27,970 bases of DNA from Gammaproteobacteria bacterium (GTDB lineage Bacteria > Pseudomonadota > Gammaproteobacteria > Cardiobacteriales > Wohlfahrtiimonadaceae). The stretch is taken from contig BHEQ01000004.1 of the NCBI GenBank assembly GCA_003864535.1, positions 1 to 27,970 on the forward strand. The letters run 5' to 3'. The notes beneath the pieces are model-generated. The model was not told the DNA's origin. It saw only the letters and a program-made list of their open reading frames with translations, and did not search any database. The translations under genes were made by a program, and so were the position numbers. Every line of letters starts with the position of its first letter. Position 1 is the first letter of the stretch. Shown in pieces: positions 15,880-24,757 of the stretch.

Positions 15880-17034
15880 CTAAAAAGCAGCCTGATAAAT
15901 AGCAATAGTCTCATCTAAATTAACAGGGCTTGGATTACTTCCTTTACAAATATCCTTAAGAGCATTTTCTGCCATAACTCTAAAATCAGTAACTTTAACG
16001 CCTAACTCTTCCAAGCCACTTGGAATACCAACTTTTTTAGATAAAGTTTTAATTGCATTAAGCGCCGCATCATTAGCTTGCAAGGTTGAAAGTCCTGTTA
16101 CATCCGCACCTAAAGCTACTGCAACTTGGCGTAATTTATCCCCTGTGTGTTTTGCATTAAATTCTTGGACATGCGGCAGTAAAATAGCATTACACACGCC
16201 ATGAGGAAGATTATAAAAGCCGCCTAATTGATGCGCCATTGAATGCACATAACCTAAACCTGCATTATTAAACGCCATTCCTGCAATATACGAGGCATAC
16301 ACCATTTTAGAGCGTGCTTCAATATTTTTACCATCTTTTACCGCAATCTCTAATGACTCACCAATTAGTTTAATTGATTCAAGAGCAAGTGTATCAGTTA
16401 AACCAAATGCACCAGATGATACATAAGCTTCTACCGCATGGGTTAGCGCATCCATACCTGTTGCTGCGGTTAAATCTGCAGGTTTATCTAACATCAACTC
16501 AGGATCACTTACCGCAATTGTTGCTAATGAATTTTTATCAACCATTACCATCTTAATATGCGTATCTTCATTAGTGATTACATAATTGATTGTAACTTCA
16601 CTAGCTGTACCAGCTGTGGTGTTAATTGCGATAATTGGGACTGATTTATGTTTTGAGATATGAATACCTTCATAATCTTTAATCTTGCCGCCATTAGTAA
16701 CTAAAATACCGATAGCTTTTGCGGCATCTTGAGGTGAACCACCACCAACAGAGACAATACAATCACAATTATTTTGCTGATAAACCGCGAGTCCATCATC
16801 AACATTTTTCATAGTTGGATTTGGCTGAACATCATCAAAAATAACATATTCAATCTTGCTTGAATCAAGCACAGCGGTAACTTTTTTAGCAACACCAAGT
16901 TTATTTAAAACGCTGTCAGTTACTAATAATACTTTTTTAAGCTTCAAATCTTGAATATCTGCGCCAATTTCTTTAACACAACCAGGTCCAATTAAAGTAA
17001 CAGCCGGCCAATAAATACGTCTACTTGCTTTCAT
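15880..17034 (-). CDS. fucO: Lactaldehyde reductase (group III iron-dependent alcohol dehydrogenase)
   Basis: FucO reduces L-lactaldehyde, released by rhamnulose-1-phosphate aldolase, to L-1,2-propanediol with NADH, which regenerates NAD under fermentative conditions. The 384-residue length matches. The cofactor loop is VGGGSPQDAAKAIG (96-109). The four iron ligands are D195, H199 (GMDALTHAVEAYVSSG), H264 and H278 (HSMAHQLGGFYNLPHGVCNA, given as a landmark), very close to the E. coli numbers. AAAAGGAAAT gives a strong ribosome site. The gene is first in its transcription unit, with the shared upstream element 127-164 bases before the start codon. No aldA (lactaldehyde dehydrogenase) gene is seen in the window. 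Confidence 0.94.
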   Translation of the reverse strand: MKASRRIYWPAVTLIGPGCVKEIGADIQDLKLKKVLLVTDSVLNKLGVAKKVTAVLDSSKIEYVIFDDVQPNPTMKNVDDGLAVYQQNNCDCIVSVGGGSPQDAAKAIGILVTNGGKIKDYEGIHISKHKSVPIIAINTTAGTASEVTINYVITNEDTHIKMVMVDKNSLATIAVSDPELMLDKPADLTAATGMDALTHAVEAYVSSGAFGLTDTLALESIKLIGESLEIAVKDGKNIEARSKMVYASYIAGMAFNNAGLGYVHSMAHQLGGFYNLPHGVCNAILLPHVQEFNAKHTGDKLRQVAVALGADVTGLSTLQANDAALNAIKTLSKKVGIPSGLEELGVKVTDFRVMAENALKDICKGSNPSPVNLDETIAIYQAAF

Positions 17035-17160
17035 TTTATTTCCTTTTTTTTAAATAAAAAACTAAGAATAGCTCACTAAAATATACATTAGCCCTTTGTC
17101 TACGTCATCAGGTTGCCTTTTAGTAGTTAATATTCACAATAATGATTTATTGATAGATAT

Positions 17161-17201
17161 ACCTTAATATTTTTGCCAAATATAAAGAACATATGGCAGT
17201 T
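17161..17201 (-). promoter_or_regulatory. Regulon operator, site A (upstream of fucO)
   Basis: The + strand reads ACCT (17161-17164), nine bases, TGCCA (17174-17178), fifteen bases ending in ATA, then TGGCAGTT (17194-17201). The same pattern with the same spacings is found before the second ABC operon (22318) and rhaB (26373). On the transcribed strand the AGGT end faces the gene, 127 bases before the fucO start codon. The layout fits an activator or repressor bound next to a promoter. Confidence 0.8.
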
Positions 17202-17289
17202 AGTATCTACTCATCCATATATATTTATGATTTTTATGATTTTTATATGTTTTATTTTTTAAATTAATATGCTTTTTATTTAAAAAAAC

Positions 17290-17387
17290 GCGGCTACTCA
17301 ACAGCTAAAAAAGCAACCCCCCTCCCAACCTCCCCTTGTGAAGGCGGAGGTTGGGAGGGGTAGTTTTTCTAGCTGCCAAGCAGTTAC
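17290..17387. mobile_element. MITE-like element, short variant
   Basis: The 98-bp element has ends GCGGCTACTCAACAGCT and AGCTGCCAAGCAGTTAC, each a variant of the GTAACTACTCAGCAGCT terminus of copy 2. Inside is a large inverted repeat, CCCCCCTCCCAACCTCC against GGAGGTTGGGAGGGG. The AT-rich half of the longer copies is missing. No convincing target duplication is seen (flanks are A-rich). It lies between the end of the SDR gene and the fucO regulatory region, where the hairpin could act as a transcription terminator. Confidence 0.65.
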
Positions 17388-17415
17388 AAAGAAATTAATA
17401 GATCTGCCCTTATTA

Positions 17416-18195
17416 TCAAGTAATCGAATAGCCGCCATCAATTAAAAGATTCGCGCCATTAATCATTCCAGCACCATCGCTTGCTAAATATAAAACAGCT
17501 TGCGCGATCTCTTGTGGTTGTGCAAACCTCCCTGAAGGAATTTGGGCTTTAAAGCGATCTCCAACCTCTCCTGCCCATGCCGTCCTCCCAAGCTCTGTTT
17601 CAACCACAGTTGGCGAGATGGCATTACACGTAATCCCATGTCTCCCCCACTCTAAAGCCAATGCTCGCGTCATTCCTAAGAGGGCTGCTTTGCTTGTGCT
17701 ATACGCTAAATGCTGATCTAAAGCTATTACACCTGCTTGAGATGCCATGTTGATGATACGTCCATATTTTTGGGTAATCATGACCCTACCAACTTCACGT
17801 GCATAAATAAATGGTGCGCGCGCGTTGATATTCATAGTTTTATCCCAAATATCTGAACTCATTTCCTCAGCTTTTGCCAGTATGCCGATTCCTGCATTAT
17901 TTACTAAAATATCAACTCGTTGCGTTATTTTAATTGCTTTTTTAACTAGATCAATAGTTGCTTGCTCATCAGCTGCATTGGCGATAAATCCTAAATGCTC
18001 TAAACCTGCTGAACTTTTTCCTAATGATTTAGCAATATTGATAATTTCAGGATTAAGATCAGTTAGGATCAAACGTGCGCCACTTTTGGCAAATAATCTA
18101 GCAATTTCAAAACCAATTCCCATTGCTGCACCAGTAATTAGAACAACTTTATCACTCATATCAAAAGATATATCTTTGAGATTAAATGTACTCAT
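17416..18195 (-). CDS. GolD/DthD-like short-chain dehydrogenase
   Basis: This 259-residue classical SDR has the NAD-binding glycine motif TGAAMGIG (21-28), NNAG (99-102) and the catalytic S152, Y165 and K169 (YSTSK). An aspartate in LTDLNPE (residue 46) after the second strand predicts NAD preference. The C-terminal segment with GRTAWAGEVGDRFKAQIPSG and AGMINGANLLIDGGYSI resembles the GolD/DthD group, whose studied members oxidise small polyols such as 1,2-propanediol or D-threitol. It begins 9 bases after the binding-protein gene with an AGGAG ribosome site, so it belongs to the second ABC operon. A role on the imported substrate or on a polyol product is inference. Confidence 0.85.
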   Translation of the reverse strand: MSTFNLKDISFDMSDKVVLITGAAMGIGFEIARLFAKSGARLILTDLNPEIINIAKSLGKSSAGLEHLGFIANAADEQATIDLVKKAIKITQRVDILVNNAGIGILAKAEEMSSDIWDKTMNINARAPFIYAREVGRVMITQKYGRIINMASQAGVIALDQHLAYSTSKAALLGMTRALALEWGRHGITCNAISPTVVETELGRTAWAGEVGDRFKAQIPSGRFAQPQEIAQAVLYLASDGAGMINGANLLIDGGYSIT

Positions 18196-18204
18196 TTATT
18201 ACTC

Positions 18205-19215
18205 CTATCTTTTTAGAAATTGTTCGGCATTATCTTTGGTAATTTTAGTCCAAGGCACATCATAGAGCTTATTTGTGCCATCACCCCAAATCATTTCCTT
18301 CTCCCAAATAGCAGCTTGAGGGATATAAGATTTTCCAATTAAATATCCTAAAGCTACATCCATCGCACCTTGTGCTTGAGCATCGGCATCTTGGCGCATA
18401 GTTAGAATCATCTCACCACGATTCACAGCACGAATAGCATCCGAAATACCATCAATCCCAGCTATGGGAACATTTTTAAGATCAATTTGCATAGCTTTTA
18501 AAGCTGAAATTGCACCTAATGCCATTTCATCATTTTGCGCGATCACACCATTAATTTGTCCACGATGGGCTGTAAGCCAGTTTTGCATCAAATTCAAAGC
18601 CTCTTCACGCGACCAATTCGCTGTTTTTTGCTCTAATACTTTAATATCAGGATAAGCTGCTAATGCTTGAGCAATACCGCGTCCACGTAATACTGGTCCC
18701 ATTTGTCCCACAGGTCCTTCAATAATCACCACATTACCCTTGCCACCCATGGCATCAAGCACGGCTCTTGCTGCCGTTTCTCCTGCAACCACATCATCTG
18801 AGCCAACAAAAGATAAAACAAGATCACTATTAACAGGACCATTTGAGGCAACAACAGGTAAACCTGCCTCAGTTGCTTTTTTAATCACTTGCGCACCAGC
18901 ATTTGAATCAATTGCGATATAAATAGCTGCATCAAATTTTTGGGTAATCATCGTATCAAATTGGCTATCTTGAGTCATATGATCATAACGTCCGTCAAAT
19001 ACGGTTAATTTTATTTGCTTATTGATAACCGCTGGATGCAATTGGATTGCTTTTGCCCATAACTGAGCATATTCATTTTTCAAACCATAAACCGCTGCAC
19101 CAATTTTAAATTGCTTATTTGCATCTTGAGCTAATAATGGAGTTGTGATCATGCTCAGCGATAATGCACCAAATAAAATTGCCTTGTTTATATTTGCATT
19201 TATATTTAATTTCAT
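18205..19215 (-). CDS. Second sugar ABC transporter, periplasmic binding protein
   Basis: This is a 336-residue ribose-type periplasmic binding protein. I place the start at 19215 because AAAAAGG precedes it and the protein then begins with a normal signal peptide (MKLNINANINKAILFGALSL, cleavage near LLAQ-D, about residue 30). An upstream in-frame extension to 19356 enters a repeat and is not credible. Family landmarks are FDAAIYIAIDSNAGAQVIKK, PVVASNGPVNSD, GSDDVVAGETAARAV, AQNDEMALGAISAL and IAGIDGISDAIRAV. It differs clearly from the RhaS protein in this locus, so the two importers probably take different substrates. The substrate is unknown; neighbours suggest a deoxy-sugar, pentose or polyol. 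Confidence 0.88.
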   Translation of the reverse strand: MKLNINANINKAILFGALSLSMITTPLLAQDANKQFKIGAAVYGLKNEYAQLWAKAIQLHPAVINKQIKLTVFDGRYDHMTQDSQFDTMITQKFDAAIYIAIDSNAGAQVIKKATEAGLPVVASNGPVNSDLVLSFVGSDDVVAGETAARAVLDAMGGKGNVVIIEGPVGQMGPVLRGRGIAQALAAYPDIKVLEQKTANWSREEALNLMQNWLTAHRGQINGVIAQNDEMALGAISALKAMQIDLKNVPIAGIDGISDAIRAVNRGEMILTMRQDADAQAQGAMDVALGYLIGKSYIPQAAIWEKEMIWGDGTNKLYDVPWTKITKDNAEQFLKR

Positions 19216-19260
19216 AATAATACCTTTTTGATTGATAATCATTGATTTCCTGTTTCTTAA

Positions 19261-19394
19261 GGAGCTTCTATAAATTAGATTTTTCAAGGCTTGCAATATT
19301 ATTAATAAGCGCAATTTACTTAGATAAATGAGTACTAAATAATATAGTGTCAGCATAATATAGTATCAGCTGAAAAGAAATTTATAGGTGTGTC
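19261..19394. repeat. Dispersed palindromic repeat, long copy
   Basis: The left arm starts GGAGCTTCTATAAATTAG and continues through ATTTTTCAAGGCTTGC; a core AATTTACTTAGATAAATG follows; the right arm ends AAATTTATAGGTGTGTCC. It fills the gap between the permease and binding-protein genes of the second ABC operon. A fragment of the same end (GGGTGCTTCTATAAG) starts again at 19408. Confidence 0.65.
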
Positions 19395-19481
19395 CTTAAT
19401 ACATCAGGGTGCTTCTATAAGTACATAGTTTTTATATCTGCAATACCTCTCATTAAAAATAGAAATAAAATAAAATAAGAT

Positions 19482-20471
19482 TCATGATCTTTTAGATGAT
19501 CTATCTAATAAAACAGCCAATGCAATAACAATTCCTTTAATCACTTGTTGGTATCCTGATGGCACGCCCAATAAATCCAAACCATTATTAATCACACCGA
19601 TAATTAAAATTCCAATTAAAGTACCACCTATAGTGCCAACGCCTCCAGAAAGGCTTGTGCCACCGATAACCACAGCCGCTATAGCATCTAATTCATAACC
19701 CATGCCTGCTTGGGTTAATGCCGAGGTTGTACGTGCCGTTACCATAAGTCCTGCTAATGCCGAACATAAGCCTGCGATTGCATATACCGCAATTTTAACT
19801 TTGATAGATGATATACCGCTAGTTCTTGCACTTTTTTCATTGCCACCAACAGCGTAAACATAGCGTCCGAATCTTGTATAGCGCAAAATAACCCAACTAA
19901 GCGCAAGCATGGAAAACAAAATTAAAACAGGAATTGGAATACTAAATATCCGCCCTTGCCCTATCCATAAGAAACTATCACTTAGCTCAGAAATAGGCAT
20001 CCCATTGCTGTAAATCTGCGTAAGTCCGCGTGCTGCGCTTAGCATTCCAAGCGTAACGACAAAAGCTGGAATATTAAAACGAGCGGATAAAAGACCATTA
20101 ACACCACCACATACAGCACCAACTAGCATTCCCATAGGAATCGCAACCCATAAACTTGAGGGCGTATCACCATGTACAAAACTTGCGGCAACCATTCCTG
20201 AAAATGCAAGCACTGATCCTACAGATAAATCAATGCCTCCAGTTAAGATCACAAAAGTCATCCCAATCGCCATTACTCCATTAATGGATACTTGGAGTAA
20301 AATATTGGATAAATTTTGAGTGGTTAAAAAATATTCACTCAGCAAGGATAACACGCCACAGAGCAGGAAAAATGCAAGGACAATTCCATAACGTGCGAGT
20401 AAATTAGTAACTTTATTGGCTAACGCAATTTTATTTAAAGATGATGATGATTTTGATATTGTTGATTTCAT
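19482..20471 (-). CDS. Second sugar ABC transporter, permease
   Basis: This is a 329-residue RbsC-type permease. The N-terminus is polar and serine-rich (STISKSSSSLNK), followed by about nine to ten hydrophobic segments. Landmarks are MTFVILTGGIDLSVGSVLAF with the G-G-I-D-L-S-V motif typical of ribose-type permeases, FNIPAFVVTLGMLSAARGL, and VIGGTSLSGGVGTIGGTLIG. It is the only permease of this operon, so the pore is probably a homodimer, unlike RhaPQ. AAAGGAC precedes the start. The gene is separated from its ATPase gene by 239 bases holding a repeat fragment (20532-20575). Confidence 0.92.
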   Translation of the reverse strand: MKSTISKSSSSLNKIALANKVTNLLARYGIVLAFFLLCGVLSLLSEYFLTTQNLSNILLQVSINGVMAIGMTFVILTGGIDLSVGSVLAFSGMVAASFVHGDTPSSLWVAIPMGMLVGAVCGGVNGLLSARFNIPAFVVTLGMLSAARGLTQIYSNGMPISELSDSFLWIGQGRIFSIPIPVLILFSMLALSWVILRYTRFGRYVYAVGGNEKSARTSGISSIKVKIAVYAIAGLCSALAGLMVTARTTSALTQAGMGYELDAIAAVVIGGTSLSGGVGTIGGTLIGILIIGVINNGLDLLGVPSGYQQVIKGIVIALAVLLDRSSKRS

Positions 20472-20531
20472 AAAATAGTCCTTTGTATAAATTTATAACT
20501 TATAACTTATAACTTATAAATTATAAATTAT

Positions 20532-20575
20532 GGGGCTCTATAAATTAGATTTTTTAATGCTTGTTATCTTGCGAA
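20532..20575. repeat. Dispersed palindromic repeat, half copy
   Basis: GGGGCTCTATAAATTAG followed by ATTTTTTAATGCTTG matches one arm of the family. Just before it, at 20496-20529, a short tandem run of AACTTATAACTTATAA-like units occurs. Both lie between the ATPase and permease genes. Confidence 0.5.
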
Positions 20576-20710
20576 TCCAGCTTATGGGTAAATCTATTAA
20601 TATAAACTTTAAAAATATCTTTTTAATTAAAAAACAATTAAATTAATGTGTTACATGATTACTTTATTATTGGGACTTCTATATTATTAAAAGCGCACGT
20701 AGATGTTCCC

Positions 20711-22222
20711 TTATGATGCGCAACTAGTTAAGGACTCATGTGTAGCTTCTCCACGCTGTAATTCCTCAACAATTTTGCCTTTTTTAAACACTAAAATACG
20801 ATCACTTATTTGCAAAATCTCATCCAATTCTGAGGAGATAACAATCACTCCTTTGCCAGTTGCAACAAAACTGCTTAGGAATTTATAAATCTCTTGCTTG
20901 GCACCCTCATCAACACCTCGTGTCGGCTCATCACATAATAATATTTTTGGATCAGTTAAAAGCACTTTAGAAAATACTACCTTTTGTTGGTTTCCTCCCG
21001 AGAGCTGCTCTACCCATAAATCCATTGACGACATCCGAATATTAAACATCTCCTTCATTTTATTAACCGTGAGTGCTTCATATTGTCGATTTAACCAGCC
21101 AAATGGTGAGAATTTCGGAAGTGCAGTTAAAGTAATATTTTCACGGATTGAACGGCATCCAACAATTCCACTGCCTTTACGATCTTTTGGAATAAAAGCG
21201 ATTCCTGCATTAATTGCATCTTTAGGGCTTTGAATATGCACCTCTTTTCCATTAATTTGCACAAGTCCACGATCAGGTTTTGCTAAGCCATATAAAGTAT
21301 TCAAAAAGGCACTCCTGCCTGCACCCATCAAACCATAAATCCCTAAAATCTCACCTTTTTTAAGATTTAAATCAATATTATTAAAGCTTGGAGTTCTTGT
21401 TCCTATGCGTGAATAATCACTAACATTTAATAATATCTCTTGAGATAAATCATCAGCATTAGAAGCGTTATCACGTAAGCTGCGCATAACTTTATGCCCA
21501 ACAATTTTCTGGACTAAGTACTCACGATTAATATCTTTGATAAGACCTTGTTCAATAAAACAACCATCTCTAAATACTGTGTACTCATCAGCAATTTGGA
21601 ATATTTCACTTAAACGATGGGTTACATAAATAATACCAACGCCTTGCGCTTTTAGCTGCGTGATTGCTGCAAATAAAATTGCCGTTTCAGCTTCGCCAAT
21701 TGCGGAGGTTGGCTCATCCATAATCAAAATTCTGCCATGATGACTAATAGCTTTAGCAATTTCAATCAATTGAACTTGTGCCAAACTTAAATCAACCATT
21801 AACATAGTTGAATCTACATCAAAATTTAATTTGCTTAATAAATCTCTAGATTGCTGGAGCATTTGTGCATAATCAATAAATAATCCTTGAATGCACATAG
21901 GCTCGCGTCCTAAAAAGATATTTTCAGCAACACTCATGTAAGGTATGGGGCTTAATTCTTGCGTAATAATCGCAATCCCCGCAGCTAGTGCTTGAGCTGG
22001 GTTATCAAAATTCACTTGTTTTCCATCCAATAAAATATCACCACCATCATGATTAAATACACCCATTAAGATGTTTAAAAATGTTGATTTTCCTGCACCA
22101 TTACCGCCACACAGTGCGTGGATAGAGCCTTTTTTTAAATTTAATGATCCTTCAGTTAGGGCATAAACACCTGCAAATTGCTTTTTAATATGCTTTGCTT
22201 GAAGCAATAAAGTTTCTTCCAT
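20711..22222 (-). CDS. Second sugar ABC transporter, ATPase
   Basis: This is a 503-residue double-domain ATPase of the RbsA/AraG/MglA class. The first domain has Walker A GGNGAGKST (39-47; most relatives have GENGAGKST), signature-like LSLAQVQLIEIAKAI and Walker B ILIMDEPTSAI. The second has the degenerate GLMGAGRSAF, signature LSGGNQQKVVFSK and Walker B ILLCDEPTRGVD. A strong AAGGAGG ribosome site precedes the ATG. It is the first gene of the operon ATPase, permease, binding protein, SDR, and the shared upstream element lies 96-136 bases before it. It is as complete as RhaT, which argues that both importers work. Confidence 0.92.
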   Translation of the reverse strand: MEETLLLQAKHIKKQFAGVYALTEGSLNLKKGSIHALCGGNGAGKSTFLNILMGVFNHDGGDILLDGKQVNFDNPAQALAAGIAIITQELSPIPYMSVAENIFLGREPMCIQGLFIDYAQMLQQSRDLLSKLNFDVDSTMLMVDLSLAQVQLIEIAKAISHHGRILIMDEPTSAIGEAETAILFAAITQLKAQGVGIIYVTHRLSEIFQIADEYTVFRDGCFIEQGLIKDINREYLVQKIVGHKVMRSLRDNASNADDLSQEILLNVSDYSRIGTRTPSFNNIDLNLKKGEILGIYGLMGAGRSAFLNTLYGLAKPDRGLVQINGKEVHIQSPKDAINAGIAFIPKDRKGSGIVGCRSIRENITLTALPKFSPFGWLNRQYEALTVNKMKEMFNIRMSSMDLWVEQLSGGNQQKVVFSKVLLTDPKILLCDEPTRGVDEGAKQEIYKFLSSFVATGKGVIVISSELDEILQISDRILVFKKGKIVEELQRGEATHESLTSCAS

Positions 22223-22317
22223 TTTTATTAATCCTCCTTAAAAATAGATCACACATGATGAGATCAATGTTGCTTTTATGTAGTTTTACTCTACATTAAT
22301 AGCTTTCTTGTTTTCTC

Positions 22318-22358
22318 ACCTGTTTGTGGCTGCCACTTTTTATATTTATATGGCAGTT
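22318..22358 (-). promoter_or_regulatory. Regulon operator, site B (upstream of the second ABC operon)
   Basis: The + strand has ACCT (22318-22321), nine bases, TGCCA (22331-22335), fifteen bases ending in ATA, then TGGCAGTT (22351-22358). All spacings equal those of sites A and C. The AGGT end on the transcribed strand is 96 bases before the ATPase start codon. A TATTAA that could serve as a -10 begins 16 bases downstream of AGGT. Confidence 0.8.
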
Positions 22359-22436
22359 TTACCTACTCGATCATTAATAAACTCCCAAAAAATAAATATT
22401 TAGTTTTCTTGCGGTTTTTTTGAGGATTGCAAGTAC

Positions 22437-22459
22437 ATCTCGGCAAATTATACCGAGAT
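22437..22459 (-). terminator. Short hairpin after rhaD
   Basis: ATCTCGG (22437-22443) and CCGAGAT (22453-22459) form a 7-bp stem with a 9-base loop, about 55 bases after the rhaD stop. No T-run follows on the minus strand, so it is at best a weak terminator or an mRNA end-stabiliser for the rhaBAD transcript. Confidence 0.35.
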
Positions 22460-22466
22460 CACTGCC

Positions 22467-22513
22467 TTTTAATAATATCGCAAGCCTTGAAAAATCTAAT
22501 TTATAAAAAACCT
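22467..22513. repeat. Dispersed palindromic repeat, half copy after rhaD
   Basis: TTTTAATAATATCGCAAGCC followed by TTGAAAAATCTAATTTATAA matches one arm of the repeat family in the same orientation as 4300-4340. It touches the rhaD stop codon, so it forms the 3' end of the rhaBAD message. Confidence 0.65.
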
Positions 22514-23341
22514 CTAAGAAATCTGTAAAGCATCCTCAAAAGGAGTTACGCCAAAGCGTGCTGCAAGTTCTCTAAATTCTGGAATAGTAATCCCCTGCTT
22601 TCTGCCGCCCATTGCAATTACTTTTACTAAAATCTGGGCTGATTTTTCTGCGGTATCGATCAGACCAAAAGTATCATCAAGATTGGGGCCTGCGCCAAAT
22701 ACACCATGGAATGCCCAAATTACAAGGCTATGTTTTTCTATTAAAAGCGCACTTGCATTGCCGATTGAATCCGTGCCTGGCACCATCCATGGCACAACAC
22801 CAACGCCATCAGGAAAAACAACTAAGCATTCTGTACTCATTTGCCATAATTCATGGGTGAAACGCGCAGCTGTTAGCTCTAATACATAGGTTAGCGCAAT
22901 TAAATTAGTCGCATGACAATGCATGATCACACGATCTGTATCATTAGTTACTTTTTTACGCACTGCGTGGGATTGAAGATGTGTTGCAATCTCTGAAGTT
23001 GGAAGACCGCCATTTACCATGCCCCATAAAATCTGATAGCCATCACCTTTGGCATTAATTTTAATCACACACAGATTTGCGGCAGGATCTATCTGCACAT
23101 TGCGGAAAAATTTACCCGAACCTGTGACTAATATATAGTGATGTGCAAGTGTTGGCACAGCTTCTGTTAGCTCTATCTCATTAATATCTATATTAAACTC
23201 ATGTTCATAAGGTTTGATATCAGCATCATCCAAACGCAGGCTAATATTACCGCCATTACGCTCATCCCAGCCTTTTAGCCACATATCACTCGTAGCTTTT
23301 ATCATATCTTTTATAAACCATGATTCTATAATTGAATTCAT
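22514..23341 (-). CDS. rhaD: Rhamnulose-1-phosphate aldolase
   Basis: RhaD is a zinc-dependent class II aldolase that splits L-rhamnulose 1-phosphate into DHAP and L-lactaldehyde. From the ATG at 23341 the protein has 275 residues (E. coli 274), and the key residues fall at the E. coli numbers: E117 (PTSEIATH), zinc ligands H141 and H143 (VMHCHATNL) and H212 (AFHGVFGAGP), and E171 (STECLVV). TAAGGAA lies just before this ATG; an in-frame ATG 15 codons earlier would add a hydrophobic leader that the family lacks. The gene follows rhaA by 60 bases. Confidence 0.97.
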   Translation of the reverse strand: MNSIIESWFIKDMIKATSDMWLKGWDERNGGNISLRLDDADIKPYEHEFNIDINEIELTEAVPTLAHHYILVTGSGKFFRNVQIDPAANLCVIKINAKGDGYQILWGMVNGGLPTSEIATHLQSHAVRKKVTNDTDRVIMHCHATNLIALTYVLELTAARFTHELWQMSTECLVVFPDGVGVVPWMVPGTDSIGNASALLIEKHSLVIWAFHGVFGAGPNLDDTFGLIDTAEKSAQILVKVIAMGGRKQGITIPEFRELAARFGVTPFEDALQIS

Positions 23342-23401
23342 TATGTTGTTCCTTATAATATATATATAATTTAAGTAAATTAGCAACTTATAGATATACC
23401 C

Positions 23402-24655
23402 TTATCTTTTTGCTAAAACATTAGCTTCATAAGCGCGAACTGGCTCAAGCCATGCTTGTCCTACAGGAACATTTTCTTGTTCACAATAATAATCCCAAAC
23501 TGCTGCCCAAGGTAGAGATTTTTGCTCTTCTAATAAAGCAAGTCTTGTTGTGTAATCACCTTTATTTTCAATATCTTTAAGCATAGCTGTTGGTTCTAAT
23601 AAAGCGCGTAATAAGGCTTTTTTCATATTCCGTGTGCCGATAACCCACGCAGCAATACGATTGATAGAGGCATCAAAAAAATCTAATCCAATATGAATCC
23701 TATTCAAGGCATTAGTACGGATAATTTCATGCGCAATTGCTTGAGTCTCATCATCCAAACTCACAACATGATCACTATCCCAGCGCACTGGACGCGTTAC
23801 ATGGAGTAATAATTGAGGGATATATAAGAGCGCGGTTGAGATTTTATCTGAAACTAATTCAGTAGGATGAAAATGCCCAGCATCCATACACAAAGCAGTT
23901 TGGCGTGATGTGGCGTAACCAAAATAAAACTCATTTGAACCAGTGGTATAAGCTTCTGCACCTATTCCGAATAATTTACTTTCTACCGCATCAAGATGAT
24001 ATTTAGGATTGATTTTTTCTTTAATAATCTCGTCAAGAGCTGCCATTAAACGCTGGCGTGGGGCTAATTTATCAACAGCTTGATCCTTATAACCATCAGG
24101 AACCCAGATATTCATAACTGATGCTGAACCTAGTTGCTCACCAAAAGATGCAGAAATATGGCGTGATGCGATGCAATGCTCAATCCAAAAGGCTCTAACC
24201 TCATCATTAACATGTGAAAGCGTAAAACCATCATCACTTAAAGGATGTGAAAAACATGAAGGATTAAAATCTAAGCCTAACTTATTGGTTTTAGCCCAAT
24301 CAATCCAGCCTTGAAAATGCTTAGGTTTGATTTCATTACGCGCAACTGGTGTATCAGATTCTAAATAAATTGCATGTAAATTTAAACGATTAGGTCCTGG
24401 AATTAAAGCTAATGCCTGTTCTAAATCAGACTTTAATTCTTGGGGGTTCCGCGCCTTGCCTAAATAATTACCAGTTGCCTGAATACCGCCTGTGAGCGCT
24501 TGATCTGGATTTTCAAAACCGCGCACATCGTCACCTTGCCAGCAGTGCATAGAAACTGGAATGGTATTTAGAGCTGCTAAAGCTTTTGTGGTATCTACAT
24601 TGATATCAGCAAAGCGCTCTTGGGCTATTTTGTAAGCAATTTGAATTGATGACAT
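23402..24655 (-). CDS. rhaA: L-rhamnose isomerase
   Basis: RhaA converts L-rhamnose to L-rhamnulose with Mn2+ in the cytoplasm. From 24655 the protein has 417 residues (E. coli 419) and starts MSSIQIAYKIAQERFADINV; the CTGAGGAATC ribosome site supports this start over an ATG at 24736 that would add 27 residues. Family landmarks are VSMHCWQGDDVRGFEN, the metal region CMDAGHFHPTELVSDK with H261, and RWDSDHVVSLDDE with D293 and D295 (E. coli H262, D294, D296). It lies between rhaB and rhaD as in enteric bacteria. Confidence 0.97.
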   Translation of the reverse strand: MSSIQIAYKIAQERFADINVDTTKALAALNTIPVSMHCWQGDDVRGFENPDQALTGGIQATGNYLGKARNPQELKSDLEQALALIPGPNRLNLHAIYLESDTPVARNEIKPKHFQGWIDWAKTNKLGLDFNPSCFSHPLSDDGFTLSHVNDEVRAFWIEHCIASRHISASFGEQLGSASVMNIWVPDGYKDQAVDKLAPRQRLMAALDEIIKEKINPKYHLDAVESKLFGIGAEAYTTGSNEFYFGYATSRQTALCMDAGHFHPTELVSDKISTALLYIPQLLLHVTRPVRWDSDHVVSLDDETQAIAHEIIRTNALNRIHIGLDFFDASINRIAAWVIGTRNMKKALLRALLEPTAMLKDIENKGDYTTRLALLEEQKSLPWAAVWDYYCEQENVPVGQAWLEPVRAYEANVLAKR

Positions 24656-24757
24656 ATTTTGATTCCTCAGGAGATTATTCTCTGTAATATTAGTTGGATA
24701 AGATAAATAACACGAGAATTTTATAGGCGTGCCCATAAAATAAATAACGCGATAAGT

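Noticed and set aside
15825..15914. N-terminal extension of the isomerase-family protein
   Set aside because: It would overlap fucO by 35 bases, adds a basic hydrophobic leader unlike the family, and the ATG at 15824 has its own ribosome site.
19216..19356. N-terminal extension of the second binding protein
   Set aside because: The extension is translated repeat sequence; a normal signal peptide starts at 19215 after AAAAAGG.
22244..22268. CRP-like sequence near AGATCACACATGATGAGATCA
   Set aside because: Only one half resembles TGTGA and it lies about 20-45 bases before the ATPase start codon, too close for a usual CRP site.
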